Source: Devosia sp.
Lineage (GTDB): Bacteria; Pseudomonadota; Alphaproteobacteria; Rhizobiales; Devosiaceae
Length of the DNA: 38,931 bases
Direction: 5' to 3'
NCBI GenBank assembly: GCA_015234425.1
Contig: JADGNE010000025.1
Span: forward strand, 1-38,931
Part shown: positions 7,757-15,919 of the stretch, in pieces
How positions within the stretch are numbered: the stretch's first letter is position 1
Layout: each line of letters starts with the position of its first letter
Made by a program: the position numbers and the translations under genes
Notes under the pieces: model-generated
Told to the model about the DNA's origin: nothing
Seen by the model: only the letters and a program-made list of their open reading frames with translations
The model's database searches: none

Positions 7757-8767
7757 TCAGAGCTTTCCGACGGTCTGTTCGAAGACGCGCAGCAGCAGCG
7801 CATCAATATCGACGTTTGCCGCGCGACCCTCGAAGTTGAGCTGGACGCGGTGGCGCATCACCGGCAGCAGCACGGCGCGAAGGTCGGCCACGGACACATG
7901 GTTGCGCCCGGACAAAAGCGCGTGGGCCTTGCCGGCAACGGTCAGGGCCTGTGCGCCGCGCGGGCTGACGCCGAAGCGGACATATTTCGCCACATCCTTG
8001 TCGGCCGATGCGCCCTTGGGCTGGGTCGCAATGCAGAAGCGGGCAATCGCCTGCTGCAGGGTGAGCGCCGTGGGAACTGTGCGGGTGTGCCGCTGAAGCG
8101 TCAGCAGTTCCTCGGGCGTGATTGCCTGCGCGACGACGGCTTGTTCAGCGCCGGTAGTGGCCGTCAGAATGCGCGTCAGCACATCCTCGTTCGGATAGGC
8201 CACGTCGATGCGGAACAGGAACCGGTCAATCTGTGCCTCTGGAAGGGTATAGGTGCCTTCCATTTCGATCGGGTTCTGCGTCGCCAGCACGAAGAAAGGC
8301 TTGGGCAGGTCCATCGTGGTGCCGGCGGCCGAGATCGTGCCTTCCTGCATGGCTTCGAGCAGCGCCGACTGGGTCCGGGGCGTTGCGCGGTTGATTTCGT
8401 CGGCCAGCAACAGCTGCGAGAAGATCGGTCCCTTGCGGAACTCAAGATGCGCGCGTCCATCGGCATTGGGCACCAGCACCGATGCGCCGGTGATGTCGGC
8501 CGGCATGAGGTCAGGTGTAAACTGCACGCGGGCAAAGCTCAGTCCGGCAACGGTCGCCAGCGTACGCACCAGCAGCGTCTTGCCAACGCCCGGGGGGCCT
8601 TCGAGCAGCACGTGCCCGCCGGCCATCAGTGCGATCAGCATGAGGTCTACGACGCTCTCCTGACCCACGACGGCACTGCCAATGGCTGTGCGCGCTGCCT
8701 TCAGCGTCTCCCTCAACCGGTCGAGGTCGGCAATTGCAGCGTCAAGCTGCGGCTGTGATGCTGTCAT
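7757..8767 (-). CDS. MoxR-family AAA+ ATPase (MxaR-like)
   Basis: A 336-residue AAA+ ATPase. Features in order: Walker A GPPGVGKT (about residue 60), the MoxR insert QFTPDLMPADITG, Walker B LLLADEINRA followed by TPRTQSALLEAMQE, sensor 1 VLATQNPIEMEGTY, and the arginine-finger region EAQIDRFLFRI. The C-terminal lid contains FGVSPRGAQAL. Length is normal. The start at 8767 overlaps the stop of the vWA gene (ATGA); an upstream extension to 8896 is possible but would run into that gene. MoxR proteins act as chaperone-like activators, in methylotrophs for insertion of calcium into methanol dehydrogenase. Here it is expected to serve the two dehydrogenases of the same operon. Confidence 0.9.
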   Translation of the reverse strand: MTASQPQLDAAIADLDRLRETLKAARTAIGSAVVGQESVVDLMLIALMAGGHVLLEGPPGVGKTLLVRTLATVAGLSFARVQFTPDLMPADITGASVLVPNADGRAHLEFRKGPIFSQLLLADEINRATPRTQSALLEAMQEGTISAAGTTMDLPKPFFVLATQNPIEMEGTYTLPEAQIDRFLFRIDVAYPNEDVLTRILTATTGAEQAVVAQAITPEELLTLQRHTRTVPTALTLQQAIARFCIATQPKGASADKDVAKYVRFGVSPRGAQALTVAGKAHALLSGRNHVSVADLRAVLLPVMRHRVQLNFEGRAANVDIDALLLRVFEQTVGKL

Positions 8768-11700
8768 CGGATAGTTCCTTCTGGGCGCAGGCCATTGGGG
8801 GCGCTGACCGAGGCTGTCGCAGGTCGGCGGGATGAGAAGCCGCGATAGCGGAGTGTCAATTCGAGGAGGAAGAGCGCAAAAGCGATGAGGCACCACACCG
8901 GCCAGTTGCGCTCCCAGGCGAATTCGACGCGCGAAGCCAGAGCGGACGCGGCGTCGGCTGAGATTTCCCCGCCACCGGTTGCGGCCGCCAGGGCAGCAGC
9001 GCCACCAACGCGGGAGAAGTCATAAAGCGGGCTATACGAGTGATAGTGAACGGCCCGCAGCGCAGCCTCGTCCTCAGCGTCCCCGAGCGCGATCTCATAG
9101 CGTCCGGTTGCGCCGAGCATCATGCGACCTTCATAGTGGCCGGGCTTTGCTTCGGCGAGGGTGATCGCGGTGGTGCCGCCATCCGGATGGGTGATCGTCG
9201 CGGTAAGGACCTGTCCGCCAAGCGGCAGCCCGTCGTCATCCAGCGCGCTCACGCCAAGGGTCAGATAGTCCCCGTTGCTTGCGAGGTCGAGCGTTTCGCC
9301 AGGACGCGGGGTGATCGGCTGGAACTGGGTCAGGATGTCCTTCCAGAGCGCGCCATACTCGGGCAATCGCTGCCAGGCCTCACCCCATGTCCCTGTCGCA
9401 TCCGTGGCGAGGGCCAGCACCTGACCATTGCCATAGCGCCAGGAGGCGAGGATCGGCATGTCGCGTTCCTTGCTGTCGAGCGCCGTTACGAAGAGCTGGG
9501 CGTCGTCCTTTGCCGTCGTTCCGACAAAGCCGAAAAGCGGCGGCAGCTGGCGGGGCAGGGCGGAGAGGTAGTTGGCAGCCGGTCGGGTCCAGACGGGCTG
9601 GGTCGTGCCCTCCTCGACCGGAGAACTCAACAGCATGGCCTCCTGAGACAGGATCGACGGCAAGGCGGCAAAATCCGACGAGACATGTGCCGCACCGCCG
9701 CCGAGCGCCGCGATCTCCCGTGCCGCCGCAGAGTCCGCGCCCTGGCCGATGGCGACGGCCGATACGGTTGCGCCAAGCTCCCGCAGTTCCCCGACCACCT
9801 GCGTATAGTCCGTCGGCTGGCTGAGCCCGTCCGTCATCACGACGACATGCTTTGCCTGCGCGTCAATGGTGCGCAGCAGTTCAATCGCTTCCTTGAGGCC
9901 CGGCAGAATGTCGGTGCCGCCGCCGGGATCGAACCCGCTCAGCGACGCTTCCACGGCTCCGGGTGCGTCGGCGAGACGGGTCATCGGAAGCACGGTGCGT
10001 GCCTCCGCGTCAAACACGATGATGCCGACCCGGCTCTGCGGATTGAGCAACTCGGTCGCCGACACGGTCGCCATCTTGGCAACGTCGAGACGGTTGGCCT
10101 GCCCAACGGCCTGTTGCATCGAGCCGGACCGGTCGAGCACGAAAACCATGGCCACTTCAGGCGCGTCCTGGGGGACGCGGCTCGACAGCGGCGAGAGGGC
10201 TTCGAGTGGCGTGCCGAAATAGCCGCCGGGACCAAAGCTGTTGGCGCCGCCCAGCATGACAAGGCCCATGCCGTGTTCGGCGACCAGTTGCTCGATCAGC
10301 ACCTGCTGGGACGTCGTCAGCGAGAGCGCCGGCGTATTGAGCAGGACGATGCCGCCGTAGCCCAGCCAGTCTTCCGCGTAAAACGGCAACTTGCCCGGCG
10401 TCAGCAGGCTGGCTTCCAGCCCCTGGTCCGACAGAAGCTGGGTGAAAGCCTCGCCATGCACGGGATCGGCGGCGACCACGGCAATGGGGCGCGCCGGGGA
10501 GGCGCTGACGATGCGGCCGGCCACATTGTTCTGCGGATAGGCGTCATCATGGACAACGCGCAGCTCAATGAGGGCTTCCGCGTTCTCGAGGCCCGGCAAC
10601 ACAGTCTCGATCCGATTGCTACCGGCTGTCAGCGCCTGATCCTGGCTGGCAATGACCTCGCCATCGACAAGCAGTTCGATCTCGACGGATCGCTCTGCCG
10701 TGCTCTCGACCAATGCCGTGAGGGTAAGGGGTTCACCCGGCAGAATGAGATGCGGCATGTCGAGGCGCTGGACATAGACTTCATCCGCGCCCGGCGTCAC
10801 GAGAGGCAGATGATGCACCATCGTCCGTCCGCCCGCTGCCGTGCGTTCCAGCCCAACATCGCGCTGGGCATCGCCCGATAGAACGACATGTGCCTGCCGA
10901 TCCGGCGGGATCATCGCCGCAGCGAGATCATAGCTGACGCCAAGGTAGGGTATCCGTGCGGCACCAGTCGCGGATCCAATCCCGTCCGCACCCGCAAGCA
11001 CGCTGGTCCCTGGGCCAATCGCGATACTGTTGCTGTCACGGCCCAGGGCGATCCCGTCGTCCGCCGAGATGGCCGCCAGCCCATTGCTGTTCTGGTACCA
11101 CGGCAGGGGCAGGTTGAGCGCCGCAGCGATGAGCAGTGCGAGCGTCGCCACGCGCAACAGCGAAATCTGCGGCAGGCGGCCCTTGCGCCGGGCGGTAATG
11201 ATGGCTTCCACGGCCAGGACCGCAAGCGCCAGACCAATCAGCCAGGGCGCAAGACCATAGGGCAGCTTTGGATAGGGCTGGGCCTCGGCTTCAGCTGTTT
11301 CGTCCTCGTTGTGCGGTGCGTTGACGGCGATCAGCCTTGCGTCTGCGCCCGATCCGATCTGGAACAGTCCGGCGCGCAGCGGAACATAGGCTCCGTCCGG
11401 GACGACCTCTGCGCCTGCATCAGCAGTGTCGAGACTTTTGAGCGGCTGGCCGATCAGGCGCGCGTCGATCTCGCACGGGCGCCCCGCCACGCAATTCGGT
11501 GCCAGAGGTCCACCGGGCTGAACCCCCATCCAATCGATGAGATTGGAGACAAAGACCGGGAATGCATAGAGCTCCGGCCAGTTCGAGGCCGCCGGGTCAA
11601 ACCCGAGGCGCACCTTGCGCCCATGCTCGGTGGTCGCCGCTGTCATCAGCGCGACGCCGTTTGCCGCGAGAAGCACGACATCGTCGGGTGCGGTGGTAAG

Positions 11701-12945
11701 GCCCGAGCCCGCGCTTATGGTCAGGGAAGACCAGTCAATGTCCCGCGTCATCGGATGGTCGCTGACCCAGAAATCGGGATCGACATCTGCGAGCGCAGGA
11801 CCATCGGCTTCGATGCTGACAACATTGCCCCGGAGTGCGGAGGTGTCGCGTGCGCCGTCGACAACGATCAGGCCATAATCGCTGCCATCACCAGCGGAGG
11901 CAGTGTCACGAAAGATCTGGGTGCCACCAACGGCGTTGAGCGCCTTGAGCAGGAGCTGATCGCGCTCCCCGATATAGAGGACATCAAGGGTCTGCGGCGC
12001 TGCGTCGGCGATAAACCGCAGCGGTTCCTGGGTCGCCTCGGTGCCGAGCGAAACGGTGACGATACCAGGTCCCGGGAACTCGAGCGGCACAGAGATTTTT
12101 GCACGACCCGACGTGCCGAGCTTGATCTCGCGCTTGGCCCAGTCGAGCGGGGTGCGTTCGGCGGCGGTCGCATAGTGGACAAAGAGCGTTTCGGTGGTGG
12201 CTGCATCGCCAATCGCTTCGCCCTCGAGTGTCCAGAGGTTCTTGTCCGCATCGGTGAGCGTGAGATTTGCGATGACCTTTGGGCCCGCCGGAGCGGCAGC
12301 TAGGGAGCGGTAGGCAAAGGTGAGCTCCGGCCAGTTTTCGGCCAGCGGCTCCATTTGGCCACGCGAGCCGATCGTCAGGACCTCGGTGCTCTCCTTGCTC
12401 CCGAGCGTTGCCTCGATCAGGCGCGTCGTTTCGGCCCAGTCCGTTGCCCCATCCGTCGGCTTCAGGTCGGTCAGCGCATGGTGCAGCCGCTCATCCTGCC
12501 AGGACCAGCGGGCGGCGATATAATGGGGGAGCGGTCCGCCTGTGATGACCGTAAGGGTCTTTGGCGTCGGCCCGCCACGACCGGTGAAATCGGCCGTCAT
12601 TTCTGCTAGTGCGTCGGCAAGTTGGAGCGTCTGCGCGTCAGCATTGCCTCTGGTCGCGCTGGTGTCGACAACCACCACGAGGTGATCGGTAACATCCTGG
12701 CGACCCCAGAAGGGCGCGGTCAGGGCGGCGGCGAGCAGCGCAACGGCGATCAGCTGCAACACCAGCGCCAGCGTAATGGGCGGCACCAACCGTGCTTTGC
12801 GTTTAAAGCCGGCGTTGTTGCGCAATTGCTGCCAGATGGCGAGGCTGGGCACGACCTGCCGATATTCACGTCGGCTGTGCAGGAACCAGACATATCCGGC
12901 CGCGAGGACCAGAAGTCCGAAAAGCGGTGCCGCAAAACCCATCAT
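8764..12945 (-). CDS. Giant double von Willebrand A membrane protein (BatA-like N-terminus fused to GATase-like/vWA protein)
   Basis: A 1393-residue protein that looks like two normally separate genes joined. Residues 1-80 form the BatA-type double membrane segment (FGLLVLAAGYVWFLHSRREYRQVVPS). A degenerate vWA domain follows, with DTSATRG near residue 92 instead of DxSxS. Two more membrane helices lie near 560-610 (WLIGLALAVLAVEAII; ATLALLIAAALNLPLPW). The second half has a CARDB-like region, a class-I amidotransferase-like fold (GYGGIVLLNTPAL, GLVMLGGANSFGPGGY), a canonical vWA domain with MIDAS DRSGSM near residue 935 and MTDGLSQ, and a final anchor helix near 1350. Both halves resemble proteins in Mxa/Bat operons. 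The start overlaps the stop of the preceding gene (ATGA). Likely a periplasm-facing scaffold working with MoxR and DUF58. Confidence 0.85.
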   Translation of the reverse strand: MMGFAAPLFGLLVLAAGYVWFLHSRREYRQVVPSLAIWQQLRNNAGFKRKARLVPPITLALVLQLIAVALLAAALTAPFWGRQDVTDHLVVVVDTSATRGNADAQTLQLADALAEMTADFTGRGGPTPKTLTVITGGPLPHYIAARWSWQDERLHHALTDLKPTDGATDWAETTRLIEATLGSKESTEVLTIGSRGQMEPLAENWPELTFAYRSLAAAPAGPKVIANLTLTDADKNLWTLEGEAIGDAATTETLFVHYATAAERTPLDWAKREIKLGTSGRAKISVPLEFPGPGIVTVSLGTEATQEPLRFIADAAPQTLDVLYIGERDQLLLKALNAVGGTQIFRDTASAGDGSDYGLIVVDGARDTSALRGNVVSIEADGPALADVDPDFWVSDHPMTRDIDWSSLTISAGSGLTTAPDDVVLLAANGVALMTAATTEHGRKVRLGFDPAASNWPELYAFPVFVSNLIDWMGVQPGGPLAPNCVAGRPCEIDARLIGQPLKSLDTADAGAEVVPDGAYVPLRAGLFQIGSGADARLIAVNAPHNEDETAEAEAQPYPKLPYGLAPWLIGLALAVLAVEAIITARRKGRLPQISLLRVATLALLIAAALNLPLPWYQNSNGLAAISADDGIALGRDSNSIAIGPGTSVLAGADGIGSATGAARIPYLGVSYDLAAAMIPPDRQAHVVLSGDAQRDVGLERTAAGGRTMVHHLPLVTPGADEVYVQRLDMPHLILPGEPLTLTALVESTAERSVEIELLVDGEVIASQDQALTAGSNRIETVLPGLENAEALIELRVVHDDAYPQNNVAGRIVSASPARPIAVVAADPVHGEAFTQLLSDQGLEASLLTPGKLPFYAEDWLGYGGIVLLNTPALSLTTSQQVLIEQLVAEHGMGLVMLGGANSFGPGGYFGTPLEALSPLSSRVPQDAPEVAMVFVLDRSGSMQQAVGQANRLDVAKMATVSATELLNPQSRVGIIVFDAEARTVLPMTRLADAPGAVEASLSGFDPGGGTDILPGLKEAIELLRTIDAQAKHVVVMTDGLSQPTDYTQVVGELRELGATVSAVAIGQGADSAAAREIAALGGGAAHVSSDFAALPSILSQEAMLLSSPVEEGTTQPVWTRPAANYLSALPRQLPPLFGFVGTTAKDDAQLFVTALDSKERDMPILASWRYGNGQVLALATDATGTWGEAWQRLPEYGALWKDILTQFQPITPRPGETLDLASNGDYLTLGVSALDDDGLPLGGQVLTATITHPDGGTTAITLAEAKPGHYEGRMMLGATGRYEIALGDAEDEAALRAVHYHSYSPLYDFSRVGGAAALAAATGGGEISADAASALASRVEFAWERNWPVWCLIAFALFLLELTLRYRGFSSRRPATASVSAPNGLRPEGTIR

Positions 12946-14321
12946 TGTGCGGTCCGTTCAAAGTAGCGCGCGGCGATACTGCGCGCGGAGACAGGGATAA
13001 ATTCGCGGTCGACCGGCTCGGTGGAACCCGTCCCGCTCTGTCCGCCAATGCTGTTGGCTTGCCCGGCGACATTGGTCACATTGGCATCCGGCACGATCTC
13101 GATGCGAATGCGCGCGCCATCCGGCTGCGGCTCGGCACTGATCAACATGTCTTCGGTTGGCTCAAAGCCGAGGCGAGCAAACTCATCATCTGCGCGGAAA
13201 TCTTCTTCACCAAGGCCCGCTGCGTGGGAAACGCCGCGGCCGGAGTCGAGTGCCGCCCCAACCGGGGTGGCGCCGATGGCCTTGATTTCCTCTTCCGTCA
13301 TCGCCTGCGGGCTCTGCCCAAGGGTCAGGCCTTCAAGATTCCCCGACGCTTCGGGGTCGACCGCGGTCAGCCCAGTCTCATCGCTTCCTTCACCGGCCTC
13401 TGGCGCGGTGCTGAACTCTCCTGGAGGCGAGGAAAAGCGCTCTTCCGGCGGCACGTAATAGGGGTCGACGGCCAGTTCCAGCGGTGGTTGCGCGCCAGGA
13501 GCGTCGGCCGGATCCATTTCGGCGAGGGCTTCGTCCAATTCGAGCAGTCGTGATCCCTCGGTCGAACCGAGCCAGCTGGGTGCATCTTCACCATAGCTGG
13601 CGGCAGCCTGGTCGAGGAGATCGTTGACCTCGCGCGCCAGTCGCTCATCGAGCGGGGCGCCGGCGGCTTCCGCGACCTTGTCGGCGAGCGTCTGTGCAAT
13701 CGCTTCAAGCAGGGGGTTCTCGCGAAGCTCGGCATCCGTCGCCAGCATTTCGGTGACGCTTTCGATCGTCTCGAGCGCGGCCGCGTCCTGCTCGCCGGCC
13801 AAAGTTTCAGCGGTCATCGGCTGAGGCATTTGCCGGACATAGATTGTGGCGACAGCCAGCAGGGCCAGCAGCACGAGGCCCACCCAGAACCCCTTTGTAA
13901 AAACAGGGACGACCCGGGTCTCGGGGAGCCCGCCGAGACGCGCTTCAACCGAGCGGATGAATTTGGCGACCACAGGCGTATCAACGGGCGCTGAGGCACG
14001 AGCCAGCTCGACGGCGGTCCCAAAACCCTCTTCGAGCCCGCCGGCCCGGTCCAGCCGGAAGGCTTCCGCCAGCGGCGTCGGGCGCAGGATCTCGGTCACC
14101 AATAGCGCACCGGCGATCGTCGCGCCGGCAACGGCCACGACTGGAATTGTGGGGTCGATGACGGTGCCCATGCGCGCAGCGATCTGCACGACGAGATAAG
14201 CGCCAAGCCCGGTGACCGCACCAGCGAGCACCGCGTGAACGACATTCCGAACGCGTCTTCGCCGGCTCACCACCCCCAGCGGGGCGAGGATCGAGGCGTA
14301 GGTGTCTCCAATACCCGTCAC
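12942..14321 (-). CDS. Unknown membrane protein of the MoxR/vWA module
   Basis: A 459-residue protein I do not recognise. The N-terminus has two hydrophobic segments (VLAGAVTGLGAYLVVQIAA; IPVVAVAGATIAGALLV). A third membrane helix lies near residue 145 (FWVGLVLLALLAVATIYV). The rest is acidic, Pro- and Glu-rich and probably extracytoplasmic (DAAALETIESVTEMLATDAELRENP; PYYVPPEERFSSPPGEF), ending in RSIAARYFERTAQ. The start is a GTG at 14321 that overlaps the upstream stop (GTGA); the open frame to 14684 lies over the upstream gene and has a composition unlike protein. The position between the M50-like and vWA genes recalls the small Mxa genes (A, K), but I see no firm homology. Inferred role: component of the dehydrogenase maturation complex. 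Confidence 0.75.
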   Translation of the reverse strand: MTGIGDTYASILAPLGVVSRRRRVRNVVHAVLAGAVTGLGAYLVVQIAARMGTVIDPTIPVVAVAGATIAGALLVTEILRPTPLAEAFRLDRAGGLEEGFGTAVELARASAPVDTPVVAKFIRSVEARLGGLPETRVVPVFTKGFWVGLVLLALLAVATIYVRQMPQPMTAETLAGEQDAAALETIESVTEMLATDAELRENPLLEAIAQTLADKVAEAAGAPLDERLAREVNDLLDQAAASYGEDAPSWLGSTEGSRLLELDEALAEMDPADAPGAQPPLELAVDPYYVPPEERFSSPPGEFSTAPEAGEGSDETGLTAVDPEASGNLEGLTLGQSPQAMTEEEIKAIGATPVGAALDSGRGVSHAAGLGEEDFRADDEFARLGFEPTEDMLISAEPQPDGARIRIEIVPDANVTNVAGQANSIGGQSGTGSTEPVDREFIPVSARSIAARYFERTAQ

Positions 14322-14932
14322 AAGGCACCAGTCATGAACAGCGTCGCCAGCCAGTTGAACGGCGTCAGCGGCAGGCTTTTGTGGAAGACGACGACCAGCG
14401 CGGTGATTGCGACGGTGACCCAGAAATGGCGCCTCACCAGCCAGCGGTGCGCCTCCGGCGACACGCCCTGCAGCACATATCCGCCAAGCAGCGGAGGCAA
14501 CGGAACAAGGTTGATCGCGAGGGTCCAGGCTGCGATCTGCGGGATTTCGCGAATGGTCCAGTCGACGAAACCAGCGCTGCTCGCCGGCCAGTAGCTGGCT
14601 ACGAGGGGCAGGAGCACGACGGTGAGCTTGCTCAGCATCAGTGTCACGAGGGCCGCTGCAAGCGCGGCGAGCGCCGAAGCCCACCGGCCACCGAGGCTTT
14701 CGGCGGTGTCGATGCGCAGCGGCTTGATCCAGCCAACGCGGCCGAACACGCTCGTGACGATGGCGAAGAGGTCGACATGAAGAATGGGATTGGGCTTCAG
14801 CTTGCCCTCATAGCCGACACCCTTGTCGCCGAGCAGGCGCGCGGCGCCGGCAAACGACAGGCCGAGAACACTCAGCACGAGGGTCGCAGCGATCAGGCGC
14901 GACAGGACCTGTGGAAAAGTTAGATCGAACAC
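14318..14932 (-). CDS. M50-like (site-2 protease fold) membrane protein lacking catalytic motifs
   Basis: A 204-residue membrane protein with about five hydrophobic segments. It shows landmarks of M50B site-2 protease-type proteins: LGD (34-36), then GKLKPNPILHVDLFA (43-57; compare the family's GRLTLNPxxHIDP), GWIKPLRID (68-75, compare GWAKPVPVN), and a late NLVPLPPLLGG (141-151). The zinc-binding HExxH expected before LGD is replaced by small residues (around FAGAA, 27-31), and the Asp of the family's PPLDG motif is Leu149. It is therefore predicted to be inactive as a protease and to act as a scaffold or chaperone. Start is GTG at 14932 with GGAAAGG seven bases upstream. The stop overlaps the GTG of the next gene. 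Confidence 0.7.
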   Translation of the reverse strand: MFDLTFPQVLSRLIAATLVLSVLGLSFAGAARLLGDKGVGYEGKLKPNPILHVDLFAIVTSVFGRVGWIKPLRIDTAESLGGRWASALAALAAALVTLMLSKLTVVLLPLVASYWPASSAGFVDWTIREIPQIAAWTLAINLVPLPPLLGGYVLQGVSPEAHRWLVRRHFWVTVAITALVVVFHKSLPLTPFNWLATLFMTGAL

Positions 14933-15009
14933 GCCAAAACCTTTCCTGCCCGGAAGCTCCCGGCAGCTGGACTAAAGCGCGGCTGGACTGAGATCGGACG
15001 ACCCATGGC

Positions 15010-15846
15010 TCATTCCCCGGGGAGTTCGAACTCGGTCAGCAGACCGGAAAATTCCTCGCCCGCGCGCAACTGGCTGATCGCGCTATCTAGCATCTCGCGC
15101 AGATAGGTCTGGTTGGACGGCAGGGCGATGGCAAAGGGCTGGGGCTCGACGCTGAAGGGCGGCGCGACGATCTGGATATCGCCCGCGCCGGGCTCGGTCT
15201 GCGCGGCGATGGAGACGGCCGGCTCCCAGACCACAGCTGCCAGCAGGTCGCCGGCCGCGAGCGCGCGGATCAGGCTGACGTTGGATGCATAGACCCGGCG
15301 CTTGAGCTTGTTGGCCGAGCTTCTGGCATAGGCGCGCACCTGCATGTCCGACAGCGTGCCGACGCGGCTGCCAAACTCGGAGCCTTCCGGCAATTGGTCG
15401 AGGGCAGGCGGGGCGTCCTTGGAGAACGCCAGCATGAAGCGCGGTGTGTAATAGGGCGACGTCGTGGTCAGCCAGTCATAGGTCAGGTCCATGAACGGCA
15501 TGGGAAAGCCCAGAACGGCGTCGCAATTCTCGCTGATCTGGATGAACAGATCTTCTTCGCCAATGGCCAGGTCATAGCCCCATGGGGCAGGCTCGATGGC
15601 GTATTTGAGCTCGTAGAACTCGGCCGGGACCAGCAGGATGTCGGCCAAAGTCTGGCCCAGGGCACGATCGAACTCGGCCAGAGAACTGACGGGATTGATA
15701 CAGAAGCGGATGTTTCCACCCGCATAGACCGCGGTGTTCACCATGTTGTCGGGAACGACACGTCGGAATTGGGCAGAAGAGGGGAGGACAGATCCGAGAA
15801 GAGCCACTGGAAGGATCAGGGTACCGGTTAGGCTGCGTGCGAACAT
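15010..15846 (-). CDS. MxaJ/XoxJ-like periplasmic protein
   Basis: A 278-residue periplasmic protein of the family-3 binding-protein fold that typically accompanies PQQ alcohol dehydrogenases. It has a signal peptide (MFARSLTGTLILPVALLGSVLPSSAQ). The mature part has GNIRFCINPVSSL and, later, ISENCDAVLGFPMPFMDLTYDWLTTTSPYYTPRFML; the Cys pair and the TxPYY motif are those of MxaJ/XoxJ. Start at 15846 is decided by GGAGG five bases upstream and the clean signal peptide; the frame is open to 15882. It directly follows dehydrogenase 1. In methylotrophs this protein interacts with the dehydrogenase and is needed for its activity or assembly, and that is the likely role here. Confidence 0.82.
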   Translation of the reverse strand: MFARSLTGTLILPVALLGSVLPSSAQFRRVVPDNMVNTAVYAGGNIRFCINPVSSLAEFDRALGQTLADILLVPAEFYELKYAIEPAPWGYDLAIGEEDLFIQISENCDAVLGFPMPFMDLTYDWLTTTSPYYTPRFMLAFSKDAPPALDQLPEGSEFGSRVGTLSDMQVRAYARSSANKLKRRVYASNVSLIRALAAGDLLAAVVWEPAVSIAAQTEPGAGDIQIVAPPFSVEPQPFAIALPSNQTYLREMLDSAISQLRAGEEFSGLLTEFELPGE

Positions 15847-15861
15847 GTTTTCCTCCAAAGA

Positions 15862-15887
15862 GGGAAGCGGCCCTTGGGCCACCTCCC
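15862..15887 (-). terminator. Hairpin after dehydrogenase 1
   Basis: On the minus strand GGGAGGTGGCCC and GGGCCGCTTCCC pair over 12 bases (two G-U pairs) around an AA loop, followed by TCTTTGG. It lies between dehydrogenase 1 and the XoxJ-like gene, whose ribosome binding site overlaps its trailing end. The T-rich tail is short, so partial termination that lowers expression of the downstream genes is the likely effect. It shares its GGCCC-AA-GGGCC core with the hairpin after dehydrogenase 2. Confidence 0.6.
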
Positions 15888-15919
15888 GATCAAGCCTTCA
15901 ACAGGCGCGTATCAGCAGA

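Noticed and set aside
9040..12303. Long plus-strand frames opposite the vWA fusion (613 and 471 aa)
   Set aside because: They are antisense to a protein with clear vWA, MIDAS and membrane segments; Arg/His/Gln-rich composition without domains.
12942..14684. N-terminal extension of the unknown membrane protein to 14684
   Set aside because: The extra 121 residues overlap the M50-like gene and are Arg/Pro-rich without structure. The GTG at 14321 overlapping the upstream stop fits the style of this operon.
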